Assembly (NCBI RefSeq): GCF_000003855.2
Contig: NW_003101669.1
Coordinates: forward strand, 872,795 to 936,794
Direction of reading: 5' to 3'
Length of the DNA stretch: 64,000 bases
Source: Blastomyces gilchristii SLH14081
Taxonomy: Eukaryota; Ascomycota; Eurotiomycetes; Onygenales; Ajellomycetaceae
Of the stretch, positions 59,486-64,000 are shown one piece after another; the first letter of the stretch is position 1; the number at the start of each line of letters is the position of its first letter. Made by a program: the position numbers and the translations under genes. The notes under the pieces are model-generated. The model made no database searches, was not told the DNA's origin, and saw only the letters and a program-made list of their open reading frames with translations.

Positions 59486-60524
59486 GTTGAAAAGTTTGGG
59501 TGAATTCAGAGGGCCTCAGATATCTCTCTACCTTGGGTACATCTATGTACTGTACATGGGGGGTGCAGAACTGAATCCTACAATTGTTTGTCCTAGCGTT
59601 TGATTATTGAACGTGCATCCCCTAGATCGGGTCAGCAAGAAGTTGTACGCGGAATACCAATGTAGTGGAAATAAGTTATATCTTGATTTTCATCTCTTTT
59701 TTTTGGGTTTAGAAGGGGGGAACAGCGGGTAGGTAATCCGTACAAATGTATGTCCATGTAGTATATGTGATAGTATTTTGACGGGAAACAGCTTTATTTA
59801 TTTAATTTATTTATTTTGAGTGTAAACGAAACATAGATCTATCAATGGTTTGCTTACTCCCTCGCGATTTTCTCTCAATCCGTTGGTATTCGCGCATCAA
59901 ACCCCTCCAGCTGGTATATATTCGCTCTTATTCCATAACTTAACTTTTAACTTGGGATAAAAACAGGGTTACCCTGGATTTTGGTCGCTGATTTCTTGAT
60001 TTGCTACAAACGCTGCTATTTTTAATTCATAACTACATCATGCTCTAATAACAAGCGTAGCTGTGTTAGTTAAAATATGTGGAGTGGGTGGAGGCATCGG
60101 ACGCTTTTGAGCTTTGGTTAGTTACTAAATAAATACCTAGGTAGCCTTTACTAATGTCATTACATACCCCTGCTCAGACACCACTGCATAACCATCCACA
60201 TACCGCCTCAGGAAGCGCAGCAAAAATCGGGTTTTAAGTCAACATAAAGTGGGTTGGTGATTAATATGCGATTATTGATATGCATGATACCAAAAATAGA
60301 ACCCCCGTTGAAAAGTGGACGTGGTTTCTTACGGGAGACTGGGAACTCCCGAGCCTGGTTGAAACAGGCCTCCACGGACTCCGACCAGGGATGGCCGTTG
60401 CGGGCGAGCGTCGGGGAAATGCTCCGTAAGAAAGAACAAGAAGGACACTTAGAAAAGTGAAGGTGCAACGCAAGCAGCCATTCAGCTGAAACGTCAAATA
60501 AAGCGCTGTGGCTTGTTATTTTGG

Positions 60525-60533
60525 TATATAAGG
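60525..60533 (+). promoter_or_regulatory. TATA box candidate for the FAD oxidoreductase
   Basis: TATATAAGG about 199 bases before the ATG at 60724; typical TATA box form, assigned by position only. Confidence 0.4.
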
Positions 60534-60723
60534 AACATGGAGTAGTATGGTATGCGTCCGATGCACTCTTCTTTCCCCCGGAGCGCAATTTTATGATTTC
60601 CCGCATGCCAAAAAAAAAGGACGCGGAATAGAAACAGCACAACAAAGGAGGGAAGCCCTTATATTCGATCAAAACAGACCTCATTTTAAAAAGATCTTTA
60701 AACGTGACGGGGCCTAACACACA

Positions 60724-62562
60724 ATGGCGTTCCTCTCTGAGGCCATATCAACTCTAAGGAGCTTTCTAGCTACCGACGAAATCATTGAGCCTACCTCCGA
60801 CCAGTATGCCTCGGAGACGAATTTCTGGTCCGTGTACAATAACCCCAAACCACAACTGGTCCTACGACCAAAGTCGCTTCCCGCACTCCAGAGAACAGTC
60901 GAGTATCTCTGTGCCTCAGACCTAGATTTCGCAGTCCGGTCCGGTGGTAACAATACAGCTGGCGCGAAGGATGTTCAACTGAGTATGAGTGCTTTTGATG
61001 CTTTTGAATTCGATCGGGGCAGTGAGACGGTAACTATTGGTGCTGGCCAGACGTGGGGAGAGGTCGATAGGAAGATGGAAGAGGAGGCCCCAGGATACAC
61101 AGGTTCGGCCCTATAAACGCGTCTGTCCTCGTGCTATTAAAATGATAGTTTTATTAACTACTCTCCTTCCCCCTTGTTTCGTCTCGCAGTTTTGAGCACC
61201 AGGGTGCCTTTCGTTGGAGTTGCGGGCTCCCTTCTCGTCGGCGGGATGTCATGGTTTTCCGGGGAGTATGGTCTTTGCTCAGATCCGCAAAACCTTCTTG
61301 ATGCCCATGTGGTGCTGCCGGATGGTAGGATGATATGGGCTTCAACGGAGCCAGAGCTCCTCTGGGCACTTCGCGGCGGAGGGGGGAACTTTGGAGGTAA
61401 GCGAACTTAAATATTTCCCCTCTAGTCATCCGAAGTGTTTCAGCGTTTGATAAGACTCTGGGTACCCAGTTGTTTCCGCCTTCAAAATCAAGGTGTACCG
61501 CTGCCCACAGAAGATCCTCGCGGGAACGATTGCGTTTCCAAAAACTGCAATAAAAGCTGTATCTAAGGGGGCATCCGATTTTGTGAAAAGATTGACCGAT
61601 CCAAAACTTGCGGCACACGTCGTGGTTATGAACTTCGACCCCCCTACGGGCTCAGACGCCATTCCGCAGCCTAGCATAGCAATCAATATATTCGATGCCC
61701 ATGGGGAAGAGCATGGGAGGAGTGAATTGGGTTTCAAATGGGCCTTCGACATTGAAGGTGCAGTAGACATGACCAAGGAAATGACTATTCGTGAAGTAAA
61801 TGATTCTACAGGTATGTATATATACCTTAACTATGTCACAGACAATTTGCATCGACTCTGACACACTCATTGCTCCTTTTCAGCCTCGCTTCGGATGGCA
61901 GCGGGAAATACCATCATGCTGTCTTCACCACTAGTCGGCTCTGAATCTATTGATCCCGACTTCGTCGTCCGAATGGCAGAATTCTACAAGGAGGCAGTAG
62001 AAACGAACAGAACTTTGGGATCTGGTAGTTTGATCGTTCTGGAAATCTTAGGCAAAGTGAGTGTGGCCGCTCGCTTGTTTAAACATCTCTGTTTAGGCCC
62101 GATGTTGATGCCTTTCCACAGGGTACTCTAACTTCTGCTGGAGGAGCCGCCATGACAGCGTGGCCTCGTACGAAGCCACAGCATGTTCTTCAGTTCGCTT
62201 TGATGCATCCTCCCGAAGCAGACTGTCCCGCTGAGGTGGTTTCGGGACTTTTAGAAAAGGCTCCCACGCAGATATGTCCTGCTCATAAACCCAGCGAATA
62301 TTGGCCCGCCTTTATCCAGGAGTTCCAGGATTTGAGCCAGGTGAGTTTACTTTTCGCCCAACCGGTGCCACAATTTTTCCTTTTTCCTTTCTTGCTTCCT
62401 CTTTCTTCACGTCTTCTTTTCACAATCTTGAGGTCAAGTCAGAGCTGACGATAGCTTATATGATAGATCTTCGGGCCGAACTATGACCGACTCCGTCATG
62501 TTAAAACAACATATGACCCCAAAGGTAGATTGAATAAGGGGCTTTTTATTCCTCCGTTTTGA
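60724..62562 (+). CDS. BBE-like FAD-linked oxidoreductase
   Basis: PCMH-type FAD oxidase/dehydrogenase of the berberine-bridge-enzyme group; substrates are usually small alcohols or alkaloid-like metabolites. Six exons: 60724-61102, 61190-61396, 61470-61811, 61884-62056, 62122-62340 and 62467-62562, giving 471 residues in consistent phases. The FAD domain has PQLVLRPKSLPALQRTVEYL, FAVRSGGNN, AGQTWGEVD, VGVAGSLLVGGMSWFSGEYG and LLWALRGGGGNFG. The C-terminal BBE motif is NYDRLRHVKTTYDP. No signal peptide, so probably cytosolic. The His that covalently holds FAD in many BBE enzymes (RSGGH) is Asn here. The first donor is a weak GTTCGG. No other biosynthetic genes flank it. Confidence 0.88.
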
Positions 62563-62978
62563 CCATCCGGCAAGACAATAATGTCAGCCATACTACGCTG
62601 CGTAGTATGCATTTCGTCGTATTCGTATTATTATTGGTGAATGAATGGGTAGGGCGTAGTTGCTTGGATTCAACATGTAATAAATTGGCCAGCTTTTCAG
62701 TGTCCTCAATATCCATGACATTCCTTTTTGTTCAACCACCTGTAGTTTACTAGTAACTAACAAAAAATCGTATATTCTTCTCGTTCGGGCTAAGCGGAGT
62801 TGTTAAGGTTCACTCCGGTCACGTGCTAGAATTCTCCGCTTTTTCGGGGCAAAATTTGCCAACTGAATTAGTCAGCGCCGCCTTTAGTTAACTATCAAAT
62901 CGAGGATTTCCCAGCTTCAGCTTTCGCCCCAACTTAACCATCCCACAACAATCCCACACGCCTTTTCCTTCCATCATT
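62563..62978. other. Spacer between FAD oxidoreductase and nfs1
   Basis: 416 bases; holds a perfect 21-nt palindrome at 62589-62609 and the nfs1 promoter. Confidence 0.5.
62589..62609. repeat. Perfect 21-nt palindrome around TACGCTGCGTA
   Basis: Arms CATACTACGC and GCGTAGTATG pair over ten bases around a single central T, 27 bases after the FAD-oxidoreductase stop. It could be a binding site, or an RNA hairpin in the 3' UTR if the loop opens to at least three bases. Confidence 0.7.
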
Positions 62979-64000
62979 ATGTCGAATTTGGCACCCTCCG
63001 CATTTCGACAGGCACTCCGTGCATGTCCACGCCGACGTGCCTCTGTCCGGCCAGCTGTTCCCGGAATAGCGGCAACGGCAGCCAGACGGTGCTATGCGTC
63101 TGAATCGAAGCCAGCCAGAGCTCAGGCCCATGTGGACTTGGACGTGGATGTCGCCATGAAAACTGGCCAGAAGTCGTTCGTCGAACAAACTGGTGTCCGG
63201 CCACAGGGTACCACCGTGCTGGGCACGGCGGCGAGCGGCGATGGCCTGACGGATCCATCGAGTGGTATTTTGAAGCAAGCTACCGTCCTAGAGCAAGGCA
63301 ATCGGCCTATATACCTCGATATGCAAGCCACAACACCTACAGACCCACGTGTGCTTGACGCGATGCTCCCTTTCCTCACGGGCTTTTACGGCAATCCGCA
63401 TTCGAGGACACATGCGTACGGATGGGAGACCGAAAAGGCCACGGAACAGGCCAGAGAGCATGTTGCTAGCCTGATTGGTGCGGATCCGAAGGAAATCATC
63501 TTCACCAGTGGCGCGACGGAAAGTAACAATATGAGCATTAAGGGTGTTGCGAAGTTCTTCGGCCGGTCGGGAAAGAAGAAGCACCTCATCACATCACAGA
63601 CAGAGCACAAATGTGTTCTGGATAGCTGTCGACACCTCCAAGATGAAGGGTTCGAAGTGACATACCTTCCTGTGCAGAGCAATGGATTAATAAATTTGAA
63701 AGATCTTGAGGCTGCCATCCGTCCCGAAACGGCGTTGGTGAGCATCATGACGGTGAACAATGAGATTGGCGTTATACAGCCCGTGAAAGAAATCGGAGCT
63801 CTTTGCCGGTCGAAAAAGGTGTTCTTCCACACCGACGCTGCGCAAGCCGTTGGCAAAATCCCCATCAATGTTAATGAATGGAATGTCGATCTCCTTTCAA
63901 TTTCTGGCCACAAGATCTATGGGCCGAAAGGCATTGGAGCTTGTTATGTGAGGAGACGGCCGAGAGTTCGTCTCGACCCCATCATTACGGGTGGTGGCCA
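62979..64000 (+). CDS. nfs1: Mitochondrial cysteine desulfurase Nfs1, 3' end cut by window
   Basis: PLP enzyme that takes sulfur from cysteine for Fe-S cluster assembly and tRNA thiolation, acting with Isd11 and Isu1. The frame is open without introns from ATG 62979 to the window end (340 residues). The first 45 residues are Arg/Ala-rich without acidic residues, a mitochondrial presequence. Core motifs are [74 protein letters not shown] and [13 protein letters not shown] with the PLP Lys at about 312. The loop with the catalytic Cys lies beyond the window. Confidence 0.96.
   Translation, partial: MSNLAPSAFRQALRACPRRRASVRPAVPGIAATAARRCYASESKPARAQAHVDLDVDVAMKTGQKSFVEQTGVRPQGTTVLGTAASGDGLTDPSSGILKQATVLEQGNRPIYLDMQATTPTDPRVLDAMLPFLTGFYGNPHSRTHAYGWETEKATEQAREHVASLIGADPKEIIFTSGATESNNMSIKGVAKFFGRSGKKKHLITSQTEHKCVLDSCRHLQDEGFEVTYLPVQSNGLINLKDLEAAIRPETALVSIMTVNNEIGVIQPVKEIGALCRSKKVFFHTDAAQAVGKIPINVNEWNVDLLSISGHKIYGPKGIGACYVRRRPRVRLDPIITGGG

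Larger units (their letters stand above)
57677..60723. other. 3-kb gene-free stretch
   Basis: Contains the rvs167 promoter at the left and the FAD-oxidoreductase promoter at the right. A TACGCTGCGTA motif lies at 58569-58579 and an ATT microsatellite at 59436-59485. A 170-codon minus-strand ORF (60208-60720) lies across the probable promoter of the next gene and is judged fortuitous. Confidence 0.5.

Noticed and set aside
60208..60720. 170-codon minus-strand ORF directly opposite the FAD oxidoreductase start
   Set aside because: It covers the likely promoter including a TATA box, has no recognisable domain and its composition varies without folding pattern.

Overview
The window looks like a chromosomal segment of a filamentous ascomycete. 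It holds mostly single-copy housekeeping genes broken by short introns (about 54-150 bp) with GTRNGY donors and YAG acceptors. Protein similarity suggests Eurotiomycetes, perhaps Onygenales; the order is inferred, not shown. No plasmid, phage, CRISPR, rRNA, tRNA or biosynthetic cluster was seen. Exon borders were worked out by eye from reading frame, splice signals and family conservation.

Left part (1-16 kb): the ER P5A ATPase spf1 (3' end cut by the window), a SIRT5-like sirtuin, a minus-strand set of unrecognised exons, a frameshifted ankyrin pseudogene, a small Cys-rich protein, the endosomal FYVE protein Vac1/Pep7, a Yvc1-type vacuolar TRP channel and eIF2-alpha (sui2). Middle left (16-30 kb): a SulP/STAS anion transporter divergent from sui2, a small membrane protein, a CENP-L/Fta1-like kinetochore protein, a GNAT acetyltransferase, palmitoyl-protein thioesterase and a 763-residue orphan.

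Middle (30-50 kb): a gene-poor stretch that seems to include a very long leader for a C2H2 transcription factor, then kti12 (tRNA wobble modification/Elongator) and efm7 (eEF1A methyltransferase), two small orphans, and a 6.9-kb gene desert with short tandem duplications and an inverted repeat. Right part (50-64 kb): an F-box protein, lysine-pathway saccharopine dehydrogenase lys1 (10 exons, with an upstream Gcn4/CpcA-type site), the BAR-SH3 protein rvs167 (convergent with lys1), a 3-kb empty stretch, a BBE-like FAD oxidoreductase and the mitochondrial cysteine desulfurase nfs1 (3' end cut by the window).

Neighbouring genes do not form one pathway. Loose themes are translation and tRNA modification (sui2, kti12, efm7, nfs1) and the endolysosomal system (vac1, yvc1, ppt1, rvs167). 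The most unusual observations are an 11-bp intergenic motif (TACGCTGCGTA) that recurs far above chance and once sits inside a perfect 21-nt palindrome, a start codon split by an intron in spf1, a 6-nt first exon and a missing P-loop lysine in kti12, and an altered NAD-loop in the sirtuin.
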